Source: Paracamarosporium sp. OC-R06-R3 (taxonomy: Eukaryota; Ascomycota; Dothideomycetes; Pleosporales; Didymosphaeriaceae). Taken from it: a DNA stretch of 64,000 nucleotides. The position numbers were made by a program, and so were the translations under genes. Below, piece after piece: positions 13,207 through 23,677 of the stretch. Numbering within the stretch: position 1 is the first letter of the stretch; the number at the start of each line of letters is the position of its first letter. The stretch covers positions 304,612 to 368,611 of the forward strand of contig JACVRA010000061.1 in NCBI GenBank assembly GCA_019828545.1, read 5' to 3'. The notes below the pieces were generated by a model that was not told the DNA's origin, ran no database searches, and saw only the letters and a program-made list of their open reading frames with translations.

Positions 13207-13214
13207 TATATAAA
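13207..13214 (+). promoter_or_regulatory. TATA box of a possible non-coding transcript
   Basis: TATATAAA preceded by the 30-bp repeat pair and followed by a CT-rich stretch (about 13228-13280) of the kind found at fungal transcription starts. No long ORF follows. Confidence 0.5.
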
Positions 13215-13501
13215 CCCCGCCTGCCCCCCGCCAGCTCCGTTTCTCTCTCTCCCCACTACGCTCCACTCTGCTCTCACATCTCGCCTATGCTTGATCTGAG
13301 TTCAGACGATCTTCAGTAAGTGTTTCAACTTCTGATGCATCGGATATCTTGTACTGATTATTGTTTAGTGTGTCTGCCAAGACTCACGATGTATGACATC
13401 ATGCGTTGATGTCTACATCTTACCTCGACATACCTTGACCTTCCATCATCGGTCTTCCATGTCACACCTTCCTGTCGAGTCGGACCTAGCCTTACCTATG
13501 G

Positions 13502-13624
13502 TTGACCTTGATCAACATCCATCATTCATGTCGACCTTGATCAACATCCATCATTCATGTCGACCTTGATCAACATCCATCATTCATGTCGACCTTGATC
13601 AACAACATCCACCATTCATCTATG
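13502..13624. repeat. Tandem repeat, 29 bp, about 4 copies
   Basis: Three nearly identical 29-bp units (13502-13530, 13531-13559, 13560-13588) of the form tcgaccttgatcaacatcc followed by atcattcatg, then a fourth, longer degenerate unit to 13624, and further tcgacc/catcatccatg fragments to about 13650. Open frames in this block arise from the repeat and are not considered genes. Confidence 0.9.
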
Positions 13625-13847
13625 TCGACCATCATCCATGTCGGCCATGACCATCAGTCATCATCACCATCACGACATGTCGACATTCTTCTCATGCCAG
13701 CTCCGACTCGACACCCACGGACCGAACCGAACCGAACAGTGGAAAACACTGGGCACCGGACATGGCACTTGCCATGGGCGCTCTTCATCTGCGGATGATA
13801 CAGCGTTGAGCTCGATCGGATACAACGTCATGGATTCTGGTACAGGG

Positions 13848-13864
13848 TGTGGTTCGAGTCCACA
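13848..13864 (+). other. tRNA T-arm / Pol III B-box-like motif
   Basis: A perfect 5-bp stem, tgtgg/ccaca, encloses ttcgagt, matching the tRNA T-arm and B-box consensus GGTTCGANTCC. About 40 nt upstream gagctcgatcgg resembles an A box, but the acceptor and anticodon stems do not close, so this is not a functional tRNA call. It could be a tRNA-derived SINE remnant or coincidence. Confidence 0.3.
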
Positions 13865-14032
13865 GGGTCCCTTGCGCTTGGATATGGTTGGAAGGTTATT
13901 TGGTTATCAGAAGAGGAGGACATCAGTGGTTCGCCGCTAGCCTTACCACACATGCATATCCAGTCTGTGGCGGCTTCGGCTCTGGACAATCAGACTGGCT
14001 CTGTGTATGGGCTCTATTATCAGTTGAAGATG

Positions 14033-14138
14033 CAGGCTGTGTGGAATCTGAGGGCTCCGTGCCTGGCCTACCTGCATTTGGACCGCAGGCTGTGTGGAAT
14101 CTGAGGGCTTCGTGCCTGGCCTACCTGCATATGGTCCG
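14033..14138. repeat. Tandem repeat, 53 bp x 2
   Basis: Two adjacent units (14033-14085 and 14086-14138) starting caggctgtgtggaatctgag and differing at only about three positions. The small open frames over it on both strands reflect the duplication. Confidence 0.9.
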
Positions 14139-14597
14139 CTTGACTGAGACCTTGGGGACTTGCTCACTATGAGTAGTTTCTATTGATGCCTGGTGCTAGT
14201 ACACTCTTTGGTAGGGGTGGATTGTGGTTTAGAAGCTGGGTGGTGGTGGTGGTTGTGATCATAGAAGTTCAATGTTGTCTCAAAGTCTTAGGGTCATGGA
14301 TGGTGGATGCATATTGGTTGAGTCTTGGCTGTTGCACAGCAATGTCTTGCACAGCAATTTCCAAAGTCTTACAAAGTTTGTTGGTCTAGAATGTCAGAGT
14401 GTCTGATGGTTATGGGTCTTCGATGATGTTCGTGGTCCTGGGTGCGTGGATATCAGTACAAGGAATGGAATTACATCTCACATCGTACTCTTCTTCTTCC
14501 ATCATCTCTTTCTATGTTGTTATTATGTGAACATACCATGCCTATCCTAGTCGTTGAATACCTTGCACAGGGCTAATGTCCAAACACCGTCTTTACC
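14139..14597. other. Intergenic region
   Basis: 3' flank of the minus-strand F-box gene. T/G-rich with short simple runs (ggtggtggtggttg at about 14240). No gene seen. Confidence 0.5.
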
Positions 14598-15620
14598 TTA
14601 TGGTAAGGGCCCAGCCAACTGACGCTTCAGCGCACACTCACAACCCTCAATCTCACACTCTGTTCCGAACATCAGACTCAAAGCCCACTCCGGCGACGTG
14701 CTAACCTTTACCTGCATCATCATCTCCGCCCACTGCTCCTCCAGAATTCTCACCGTACAGTTATGGCTCCGCTGCATCATCACCTTAAACCCTTCCTCGA
14801 CCCTCTGTACGGCTTCAGCTGAAGTAGAAATGTGACGCATCATTTGTTGAGCTATTTCGTCATACGTATCAATACCCACACGATTCCAAGAGATAGTATT
14901 GTCAACGCGGTTGAAAACCCAATCAATTCCCATATGGGAGACTAACATGCTAAGAGCACTCGCACGGTGCTGCATATATTTTTTATTGCCCGCCTTTACG
15001 GCACCAAGGAGCGACGCAATGTGTATTTTGCGCGCTAAAACATCTGGCGTTGATATCATTATCGCTTCACCACCCAGGCCACAATAAATGCCCATGGATA
15101 GGGGTGGAAACTCCTGATGGAGTACATTTGGCGTGAAAAGGTCGAGGTTGGAGAGGTGATGTTTTGAGCATGCATCCGTCATCGTCTGTATGCAAGTTAG
15201 CCATGATCGAAGGCGTGCAGTGAGCCTCTGCGCGACATTGAAAGACACAGAAGAATTTGAACATACCATCTTCGGCATTTCTTTCCGATCGCAGGCTCGA
15301 CAACATGGCATGTTGGTATCCAATATTGCCTTCCTCTCGGTCTTCCTCAAACAGAAGTAACATGCTTTCGACATGTACCTCAGCCATTTCGTCCTGCATA
15401 CAAAAGCAGCCGCCCTCTTTGGGTTTTTCGGTGGTGAGACGTTCGCATATTTTTTAAGCAAGCCGCGGGCGTACTCCTCCACGGTATCGCACATTTGGTG
15501 ACATGTTTCAGCGATGGTCAACAGTGGGTGTTTGGGTCTAAGCCTCGCATTGAAGGCACCTGAATAGGAGAGGATGTTGAAGAGAATCTCCGGTGGGAGG
15601 GTATCGAGCCTGGGCGGCAT
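14598..15620 (-). CDS. F-box protein with Cys-rich segment
   Basis: Start MPPRLDTLPPEILFNILSY, a typical N-terminal F-box (about residues 4-45), implying a substrate adaptor for an SCF ubiquitin ligase through Skp1. It is followed by a cysteine cluster CYFCLRKTERK...CCRACDRK (about residues 87-112) that could bind zinc. The frame runs through an 81-nt intron at 15186-15266 (gtatgt donor, ctaac branch, acag acceptor) whose removal joins RKEMPKM to TMTDACSKH, as in relatives with this layout. The spliced protein is 313 residues. Substrate unknown. Confidence 0.8.
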   Translation of the reverse strand: MPPRLDTLPPEILFNILSYSGAFNARLRPKHPLLTIAETCHQMCDTVEEYARGLLKKYANVSPPKNPKRAAAFVCRTKWLRYMSKACYFCLRKTERKAILDTNMPCCRACDRKEMPKMVCSNSSVSFNVAQRLTARLRSWLTCIQTMTDACSKHHLSNLDLFTPNVLHQEFPPLSMGIYCGLGGEAIMISTPDVLARKIHIASLLGAVKAGNKKYMQHRASALSMLVSHMGIDWVFNRVDNTISWNRVGIDTYDEIAQQMMRHISTSAEAVQRVEEGFKVMMQRSHNCTVRILEEQWAEMMMQVKVSTSPEWALSLMFGTECEIEGCECALKRQLAGPLP

Positions 15621-16616
15621 ATTTTGGATGTTTTGTTACGAGTATGAGGTAGAGATGGTAGTGTGAGGTTGGGGGAGCGAGGGATAGCGGGGTTAACAAT
15701 AACGCCGCATAATCGAGACGACAGCTCACACCTGACACATCAATTGCTTGGCACCTTTGTGTTCAGCCTGGTCCGACATATGTTTTAAACTGAAGAAGGG
15801 CTTTCTAGGAATGCAGTTTCACTCTGTCCGTAGCAAAAGCAGTGAATCTTTCCCATGGCGATTGCTGAACAGTCGAACGGGAATTTGCTGGTAAGAAATG
15901 AGATAGACAGTTTGTCTTGCAGCTTCCCAAGACTCATGTCGCGTCCGCTTCCAAGCTTGCTACAAGAAACTCAAGCTCGTCCGCTTCTTCTCTTACTTTG
16001 GTGTCATAAACTTAAAGATTAACGCGCTGCAGCCATGAGGGCCAGTATAGAAGATTTTCTCTGATCGGATTCTTAAGTATACTGCTTGCCTGACAGTAAG
16101 AGACAAAATTTCATACACTAGTTCATGGAGGTTCACATCCCAACATCGCCGGTGATGGAAATGCGTCAGGCTTATAGTACCTTACTTTGCCCGGCTAGCC
16201 CGAAGAAAACACTCTAAATTATGGCTTCCAGTAGCAGACAGCCAGGACAAAGCCGACACTAGACGATTTTCACGTGTCATCCGCGATTTTATCAAATGAT
16301 TATTAAAAGGTTTTGTAAGTTCTCAAAGCACTTATCACAAGAGCAGTATGTTCTGAGATAACTAGACTGTGCGCAGTATTCCTCACCGTTTGAGTTGAAG
16401 GCGAGTAGGAAGGTATGCTGTTGTATCTTATGCACTTACCCATTTAGCAAATACAATTCATCCGCATATGTGCTAGCGTGCTGCTGAACAAAGAAGGCCC
16501 GAGCGAGATATATCACTCTGGGAAATCCAGGTCAACCACTAACCCCGTTATTCCGAACAACACTTTCCCCTTGTACCTGTGGTCTGTTCCCCTGGTGCGA
16601 ACATATTGCGGGCAAG
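15621..16616. other. Intergenic region, about 1 kb
   Basis: Between a leftward F-box gene and the rightward DUF6604 relic; expected to hold both promoters. No gene, repeat or RNA is recognised. Confidence 0.5.
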
Positions 16617-17942
16617 ATGCCTGGCTTACCAAGAAACGTTCTGAGCACCTACCAAAATTACAAGGACCATACATAAGTGACAATATAGGGTTAAGTTCTT
16701 TCCGCGATTACTACCTGCTATCGAGCGACTCCATCACACAATGGTTCGCCACAACTCCTATGAGTCGCGGCTACATTTCCCCGAAAGAGTGGAAATCTAG
16801 CAAGAATGCAAAAGGGTCCCAAGGACGCCCAACGTATACACTAGCCGCCAAAGAATGGACTGCAGTGGCCGAATCTATCGTTGGCCTCGCAGACCCAACT
16901 GTAGATGTCCCAGAAAAGCTTGCAGCTCTTTTAGATGTCACTATCGGGCTTCGCCAATCTTATTCAGAAGATGTTTCGGAAATACTTGAGGACACGGACG
17001 CTAAGAAAGAGTCGGACGACAAGCGCGCATTCTTCCTTAGTATACTCAAAGACGTATGCCGCATATTGAGCCCACGGCCACCCACGAGACTCAAATCTCA
17101 ATCTTCCCCTAAGGTGTTCAAGGAAGCCATGAGCATCTTCGACCACCTAGATTTGGAGGAACCGTCTAGAGCTTTCGAACAAGCTCCAGATGTGAAACCT
17201 ATGAATGTACCTATCTACAAGGCCGAACGCATGGACGACATTGATGAGGCTTACTTTGCTCTGTATCTCTTGCTGCGCGACTTTGCAAAGTTACGTACGG
17301 AAGTCTCGCAAGCTTGGAGGAGCTACAGGAACGGTGACCATGATATTGTCGCTGCCTCCATCACAACAAATGTTGCCGTAGATCTCGCACGTTCGATGAC
17401 TGAAGAGCTGAAGAGTATATTCACGGGATACGGTGGTGTCATTGGGATGCATGAGCTCTCCTATAATTTTAAGTGCGTTCCGGCCGGCACCTCTAAGAGG
17501 ACCAGTGAGAAGAGACTAAAAGAGATACTGAACCAACGTCAACATCCTGGAGACAAGATGAACTTTGGCATGTACAAATTCTCCAATGATGTACTGTAGC
17601 CTGCATACGTACTTCTTGGTGCCTGGTGTAGAATGCACAAAGGCAATACTTATCCAGAGATGAGGCTAGGTTTCTATGGTACTTACCACGCAGTCTCTGT
17701 TCGAGCACAGAAAACCGGCAAGAATGAATTCCTAGAGGACAAGATCCTGCTCCTGGAGCCTCCCCCCGAGTTCCATGCCTACTGCCTGACTGCAAGTAAC
17801 TAGTAAGGTGTTAGATGACGCCAAAGAAGTGGTCAAAGGAATGGTTAACGAGGGAGCGGTGGCATTAATCGTCGACCATATACTTCCACTTGCATTGGCT
17901 TCGCAAATCGACTTCAACCCTGATATTGCATCTAAGACGTGA
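16617..17942 (+). pseudogene. Decayed DUF6604-domain gene
   Basis: The DUF6604 family is a fungal domain of unknown function. A good start is ATG at 16617 (MPGLPRNVLSTYQNYKDHT). The expected intron 16673-16725 has its donor changed from gtaagt to ataagt; removing it would restore YKDHT-DSITQWFATT, matching the family's N-terminal pattern. The second exon is then open to a TAG at 17597-17599. The same frame continues for 67 clearly family-like codons (PAYVLLGAWCRM..., LGFYGTYHAVSVR..., FLEDKILLLEPPPEFHAYCL) to a TAG at 17801. A further coding-like piece (VLDDAKEVVKGMVNEG...) follows in another frame at 17808-17942. Three independent lesions make this a pseudogene, unless the assembly is faulty. 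Confidence 0.75.
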
Positions 17943-18222
17943 GCTGGAATGTGCTAAGGCGATCCTGTCGAGGGGCAGCGACAGCAGTCAATTTTTGTAA
18001 ACTGATGCTCGGGTAAGTACGTATTGTCATACCTTAAAGCTAATGGGATGGGTTCTGGAAGTCGCTTCCATGTATGACGTGAAAATACAGATAGAGAGTG
18101 CAACTGTCAAATCTATGGTGGGTATACAGTAGACCTGACCCTTTTATGTACTCTGTAAACGAAAAGCTTCAAAATTATTGAATTGAACACCAAGAGATAC
18201 CATCTGAGGCATATTTCCCATG

Positions 18223-19549
18223 TCAGAAAGAGTCGGCCCAAACGTGCCGACTCATATATTCTCGAGGATCATACCCTTCATTTCTCTCCCAATACGATAC
18301 AATCAAGTCCTTCACCGTTTTTATGTCTTCTTCGAAACTATCCTCCAGCGTTCTCGCATCCCAGAATACATATCCCCACTCTCTCATCAAGTCCTCAATA
18401 TAGAACCCGTAAAGATTGCAATACTCCTCACTCCAGATTGCTGTCCATGTTAGCGGTGGCGCTTCCACCTTAGTGTCGCCACGGAAAAGAAGGTTAACTC
18501 CGTTATTTTGCTTTTTGTCACGTTTTGAAGGGTTGTTAGCAATGCGCAAGCATTGTGATGCTTCGCCAAGAACACCTTCAGTGGTGCTGATCGGTATGTA
18601 GGAGCTGACCATGTGTTGTTGAATCGTTTCCACAAGGTGTTCCTTCTCTCTGATGTCAAAAAGAACGGTGCGCAGAAGGGGTAATCCGGTTAATGCTAGC
18701 CCTTCGGTAAATTGCCTGACACTGACTGTTCATCTTGTATTAGCTGATTTTCTTTCCAGCCCATACAGCAATACACAAACAAGAATGAGATATCTTACAT
18801 TCACTTTTCAGGTCGAATGCCCCATCTGGCGTAGGTGGTCGACCTTGTGCATCGAACTTGGGGTTATCAGGGTGAATTTCCCACTTGATATTCCGGAGCA
18901 CTATTCTATACTTTTGTTGTACATATTGATAGAAGGAAAATAATTGTTCGATTTCCCAGGGTTCGAAGAGAGCGAACAACGCCTCCACCGTTCTTTCACG
19001 ACCGTGTCTGAGAGCCCAGTCATGTGGATCAGTCAGTTGACAAAGAAATTGGAAGCGATAGATCGCTCGTGCGAAGCGGAGGTTTTCCGTGCGGGAAAGC
19101 ATGAAGTTCCTACTTTGGGGGTAGTCGAGTTCGAATTCGTCGAAGAACCGCCTTCGCGTCTTAGACGCGAAGTGGTCTCGTATCGGACACACGATATGGA
19201 AGTAGAACGCTACCATACTTATAGCTTCGTTTTCTGAAAGCTGATCGAGGAGCGATGTATCTTGACTTACGCTCCATTCTGAGAATGATGCGAGGATGTT
19301 GGGAATTTCCAACCCCGTGCTCTTGTTTTGGTTGCACGTGTGTACAGCGTATGCATCCACAGCTACGCTCCCTAACGTTTGTTTTAGACTCTTGCTGAGA
19401 AGGAACCTACGATCTTGAAGGTATTGTTGATGGTATGCTGGAGAAGCCCGGATTACTGATCTTAGCGTGTGAAGGTCCAGAAGTGAAAGGATGTCGCGTC
19501 GAAGTTCGCTTGGGAGGCTATCGAGCCTGCATCTATCAGTTTCCTCCAT
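18223..19549 (-). CDS. F-box protein
   Basis: Starts METDRC-type (MEETDRCRLDSLPSELRRD) with an N-terminal F-box at about residues 9-45, then a helical region rich in Phe/Tyr. Exon 1 runs 19549-18799; a 73-nt intron at 18726-18798 (gtaaga...acag) joins DLKSE to FSVRQFTEGLALTGL; exon 2 runs to 18223. The spliced product is 417 residues and ends HVWADSF. It probably acts as an SCF adaptor; the target is unknown. A gtaagt sequence inside exon 1 (about 19275) could be a further intron, but the reading frame across it looks coding, so I left it in. Confidence 0.8.
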
Positions 19550-20067
19550 CTTGCTTATAGATAAAACTCAGCGGACGTTATTCAAGTGCAGTAGCTTCTG
19601 CCTGGAATAACGATGATTTTGGCGATGGTCTGATTACGTTTCCACGACTAACCATCCATGGAAAAAGGAACACGCTTGTCAGCGAGATTCCTTCCATTGA
19701 TCCACAGATATCCACAACGTACATGCATGCATATACGGTCCTGAGTCATCAGCAAATTCACGTGATCTGAGCCTTCCACAAATTTATCCGGTTGCGGATG
19801 TACAGTTTTGCCGCAGCTCGCGATGTCAGCTTAGTAACAATATGTAGATCAATTATCTGATTCCTCAGCTGTTGCAGTAAAAAATGACCCTACATAAGCC
19901 TTTCTATCCACTAGGCTAGAAGTGTTCACTTTTGCCGAATTTTCTACCTCAACATCAGCAACACCTTCCAAGAACGTAATATACTGGTAGGAAACGTTCA
20001 ACCTGCACATCACTAAACTCAACTTCGCAATTAACAAAACTTGAGCCATTTTCTCTGTGCCGGACAT
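19550..20067. other. Divergent promoter region
   Basis: 518 bp between a leftward F-box gene and the rightward MFS transporter. No distinct element identified beyond AT-rich stretches. Confidence 0.5.
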
Positions 20068-21788
20068 ATGACAACCATGAAGGGTATTAAAGCCATTACG
20101 TGGAGGCCTCCACGTTACATAGTTTCAAGCGCTATTTGCTCGTTCGGCGGCTTCATCTTCGGGTGCGTTATGCAATTGTACTCTTTATCTTACTATTTAT
20201 ATATACTAATCGTTTAAACATGCAGCATGGACACTGGAATCATTGGCCCTGTGACTGTTATGCAAAAATACACCGCGAAGTTTGGTACCACATCTGCAAT
20301 CGTACATGGTTTGATCGTGTCCGCAATCCTTATTCCCGCAGCTGTCTCGGCTTTCGCCGCTGGTCGTGTTGCTGATTCCGTCGGTCGTGCGAAAGCCATC
20401 AGCCTTGGTGGGCTGATATTCGGCTTGGGTGCGGCACTCGAAGCTAGTGCTATGCATCTGGGAATGTTTATCACCGGAAGGGTGATTGAAGGTTTTGGTG
20501 AGGGATTGTTCTTGGGCAATCTGGTCGTGTGAGTTGTTGTCTGATCTTGTTTGGGTAATCTTCTTAAAAGATATTGTTTTGGCTAATTTCTTGGGACAGA
20601 TACATTACTGAGATCGCACCGCCACGCAGCCGTGGGACTTTAACATCCTATCCGCAGTTTATGAATACCAGTGGGCTGACAGTAGGCTTCTTCTCTTGTT
20701 ATGGCTCGCGAAATGTGAATTCATCATTTTCATGGCGTCTCCCATTCGTACTACTTTCCGCTTTCGCCTTCACTTTTGCGGGTACGAGTTGGTTCTTCCT
20801 TCCTGAAAGTCCGAGATGGCTACTCGTCCGAGGACGAAAAGAGGAGGCGACAAAGGCCTGGGATGTTTTAGGTGTTGCCAGTGCAGATCGTGAGAAGGTC
20901 CAGAACGAACAAGAGATGGGAGTCATCGGACCTGCTGGCATAGCCGAGCGAGCATCAACTGAGGTAAACAAGGAAGACTCAGGATGGCTATCTGCATTTG
21001 CGCCGGATGTGCGAGCTCGGACGATACTTGGTGCCTTTGCGATGGGGATGCAACAAATGAGTGGTATTGACGGGATTCTATATGTAAGTCTTTAGTCTCA
21101 ATGTACTTTCAAAGATCTCACTATGCTTTGAATCCGTCTTGGTTTTTCTTTTTTTCCTCGTTCAGAGCCCCCAGCTGACCAGCATAAGTACGCACCTCTT
21201 CTTTTTGAACGCGCGGGCCTCAGCTCCTCACGCGCGTCCTTCCTCGCCTCAGGCGTCTCCGCTATAGTGATCATGGCTGCCACAGTACCCGCACTTATCT
21301 ATGCTGACAAATGGGGTCGGCGTCATTCTACCATCTACGGAGGCCTGCTACTCTCACTTATCATGTTCCTCATAGGAAGTCTGTATGCCTCCTCGTCAGT
21401 ACACGAAACGCACGGTGCAGGCCGTTGGGTTGTCATCGCCTCCATCTACGTCTTCGCCGTCGTCTTTTGCACGACCTGGGCCATGGGCATCAAGACCTGG
21501 GTAGCAGAGAGCCAACCACAACGTTCACGATCAAGCGCCACGAACCTAGCATATGGGAGCAACTGGTTAACGAACTTTTTGGTCGCGCTAACAACACCAG
21601 TTCTATTGGATCGCAGTAGTTTCGGGGCTTACTTCTTGTTTGGAGGGTGTACGTTGGCCACTACTGTCGTCTGCATGGTGTGGATGCCGGAGACGAAGGG
21701 AAAGTCACTTGAGGAGATTGAGGCGGCCTTTGCGAAGAAAGCTCCTGGAAGTAGGAATCTGCTTAGACTGATGCGGAGGCCGTTCTAG
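20068..21788 (+). CDS. MFS sugar-type transporter
   Basis: Four exons: 20068-20162, 20226-20528, 20600-21083, 21189-21788, giving 493 residues. Junctions restore family motifs: GGFIFG-MDTGIIGPV (TM1), NLVV-YITEIAPPRSRGTL, and GILY-YAPLLFERAGLSS. Other sugar-porter signatures are GRVADSVGRAK (loop 2-3), PESPRWLL, DKWGRRHSTI and the C-terminal PETKGKSLEEIE. About 12 membrane segments are expected in the plasma membrane. The last intron uses an unusual AAG acceptor. A second ATG at 20077 is an alternative start. The substrate cannot be told; quinate or hexose carriers share these motifs. Confidence 0.9.
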
Positions 21789-22027
21789 CTGCTCTTTTGT
21801 CTCAACAAATGGGGAAACCCTACATAGTTCTTTCAAAGCGAGAAACAAGTGCAGATCCGCGCGGGACAATTCGCCACTACGTACACAGTAAGGTGTTGTA
21901 GATATCCAGGTAATCGACCGCTCCAGAGTGCATCTGGGATAAGCACGTACAAAAATCTGGGAATGTAGCTGCAGGGTAGTATCGTGCAGTCTGAATGCTT
22001 CGAAACTATTACTTCTGTTAAAACCGC

Positions 22028-23677
22028 CTAACTGTCCTCATAATTTCCATTCTCATCCTCCTCGCTTTCGACATAATCTGGGTCTTCAGGAAACTCAGTC
22101 TTCCTATTGTTACCCCTGTCCCCCTTAAAGAATCGCCATTGCTCACCATTACTCGTCTCATATGGTGACAAATCCCCCACCCAGTCATCTTTCCAATCCC
22201 AATGCGGCCATTTCCTTGCGTAACCTGGTCCGTACAGCAACACCTCATCGAGCCATCCCAATACAGCTGCTCGCCACACATGCATATCAACCCCTTCCTT
22301 GCGTAGCTTTGCGATGATTCGCGGGAGGAACTTGCGGGTCCTGGGTCTCAGTTCAAAGATGCTATACTCGTTGTACGTCTCAGATCCACCGCCAGGTCCG
22401 TTCCACATGCGAATGTGGAAGTGTATTTCGCTTAGCGATAAAGAACACACCTGGTTTAGGATGAATTGCACAGCGGCTGCGCGATCGTGCGGCGTCTTTG
22501 TCTCAATGTCACAGAGGCTATCCAGATTGTAAGCGTCTATATCAGTGACGTGGAGGATTCTCAAGGATGTAGGGAAGTATTCCGTGGGTTGTAGGAGATG
22601 GGGAGGGTCATATATATCAAATGGAGACCATCGACACATCAACTGGTAGTCTGTTTTGAGAGAACACAGATGTGAAAGAGGTTTGAAAGAACCGAACATG
22701 CCCAGGGGTCCGCCGTCAGGGAAGCTGCATTCGAATTGTTTCAGATAAGGTAAATGCTGCAATGCATCACTTAGCCTGCGGAAGTCGTACTGCTTGCAGT
22801 GTGCGGGCCAATCCCGGAACTCCAGTTCGTTCCGCTCATCACTCAAGATCTTGAGGCTCCGTAGCGAGCGCAGCTCCTTTCTGGCCAGATGTTGCACTAG
22901 ATTCTCGGGCATAAAATTGGCTCCTGTAAGCTCCAGAGACTGTAGATGCCCAGGGGAGTATACAGTTGGATAAAAGAAGTAGGGAGAAGGCTGATCTTTG
23001 GGACTTGCTAGGCTTCGATGCAGGATACAAACATGTTCTAAGCTTGGAACAATCGGAACTAACAAAGGGGTCCCGTTGGAATGAAATCTAATGATGAGAT
23101 TTCTCAACTTGGCGAATGGGGATATCCCGAGTTTCTCGCGCCAGAATGGAATGAGTGCGTGAAACATGAGAGGCCTTGGACAATCGTTTTTAGTATTTGC
23201 GAGATCACAGTGGATATTGAGTTCGACTGTCCGCAGATTTGGCGCCTGGAACAAGAGTGTGGCCAATGCAGCATCGAATACCTCGGTCGGCGTCTTCAGT
23301 CTTAAGAGCCAGTTGCAGTTCGGAGCCATCCTTCGGAGTTTATCGATATATTCATCTTTACTTATGATAATGTCGCGTAAGTCGTCGGCGAGTCGACGCG
23401 TTTGGTCGTTAAGAGTATCATCCCAAACGTGGTCGCGCAAAATAAATGACTGCATATGCTTCATTAGATTTGTGTGGGTGAATATTCGAAGCAAGAATAC
23501 CGCAAGACGGCTTCTCCGATCGCCGTCCGCACATATTAGTGTCGGTTTTACGAACAAGAAAGGCTCGAACCGCTCGTGATAATCTCGCGAAACGCGGACT
23601 AGGCTGTTGAGATCGCCGGTAGATAACGTCGTAGATATCTCTTCTAGCAGTTCTAATGGAAGCTTTGGTAGAGCCAT
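22028..23677 (-). CDS. F-box/LRR-like protein
   Basis: Single-exon gene of 549 residues. The N-terminus MALPKLPLELLEEISTTL is an F-box (about residues 3-45); the middle has irregular leucine-rich stretches (LRTVELN, LRNLIIRF, LQSLELTG, LRSLKIL) typical of fungal F-box proteins that use LRRs to hold substrates. The C-terminal 50 residues are Trp/Asp rich and acidic, ending in YVESEEDENGNYEDS. A role as an SCF adaptor is inferred; no target can be named. Confidence 0.8.
   Translation of the reverse strand: MALPKLPLELLEEISTTLSTGDLNSLVRVSRDYHERFEPFLFVKPTLICADGDRRSRLAVFLLRIFTHTNLMKHMQSFILRDHVWDDTLNDQTRRLADDLRDIIISKDEYIDKLRRMAPNCNWLLRLKTPTEVFDAALATLLFQAPNLRTVELNIHCDLANTKNDCPRPLMFHALIPFWREKLGISPFAKLRNLIIRFHSNGTPLLVPIVPSLEHVCILHRSLASPKDQPSPYFFYPTVYSPGHLQSLELTGANFMPENLVQHLARKELRSLRSLKILSDERNELEFRDWPAHCKQYDFRRLSDALQHLPYLKQFECSFPDGGPLGMFGSFKPLSHLCSLKTDYQLMCRWSPFDIYDPPHLLQPTEYFPTSLRILHVTDIDAYNLDSLCDIETKTPHDRAAAVQFILNQVCSLSLSEIHFHIRMWNGPGGGSETYNEYSIFELRPRTRKFLPRIIAKLRKEGVDMHVWRAAVLGWLDEVLLYGPGYARKWPHWDWKDDWVGDLSPYETSNGEQWRFFKGDRGNNRKTEFPEDPDYVESEEDENGNYEDS

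Larger units (their letters stand above)
13240..14400 (+). ncRNA. Candidate spliced transcript without a long ORF
   Basis: Downstream of the TATA box there is a textbook fungal intron at 13316-13368 (gtaagt donor, tactgat branch, ttgtttag acceptor, 53 nt). The only ATG frame crossing it, from 13287, gives an 18-residue peptide (MLDLSSDDLH...) and then stops. The rest is repeat rich. A long non-coding RNA, a short-peptide gene or a dead gene are all possible. The 3' end given is arbitrary. Confidence 0.3.

Noticed and set aside
13848..13864. Functional tRNA gene
   Set aside because: Only the T-arm is convincing; the acceptor and anticodon stems do not pair.
20227..21095. Several small transporter-like genes
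   Set aside because: They join by canonical introns into one 493-residue MFS protein.
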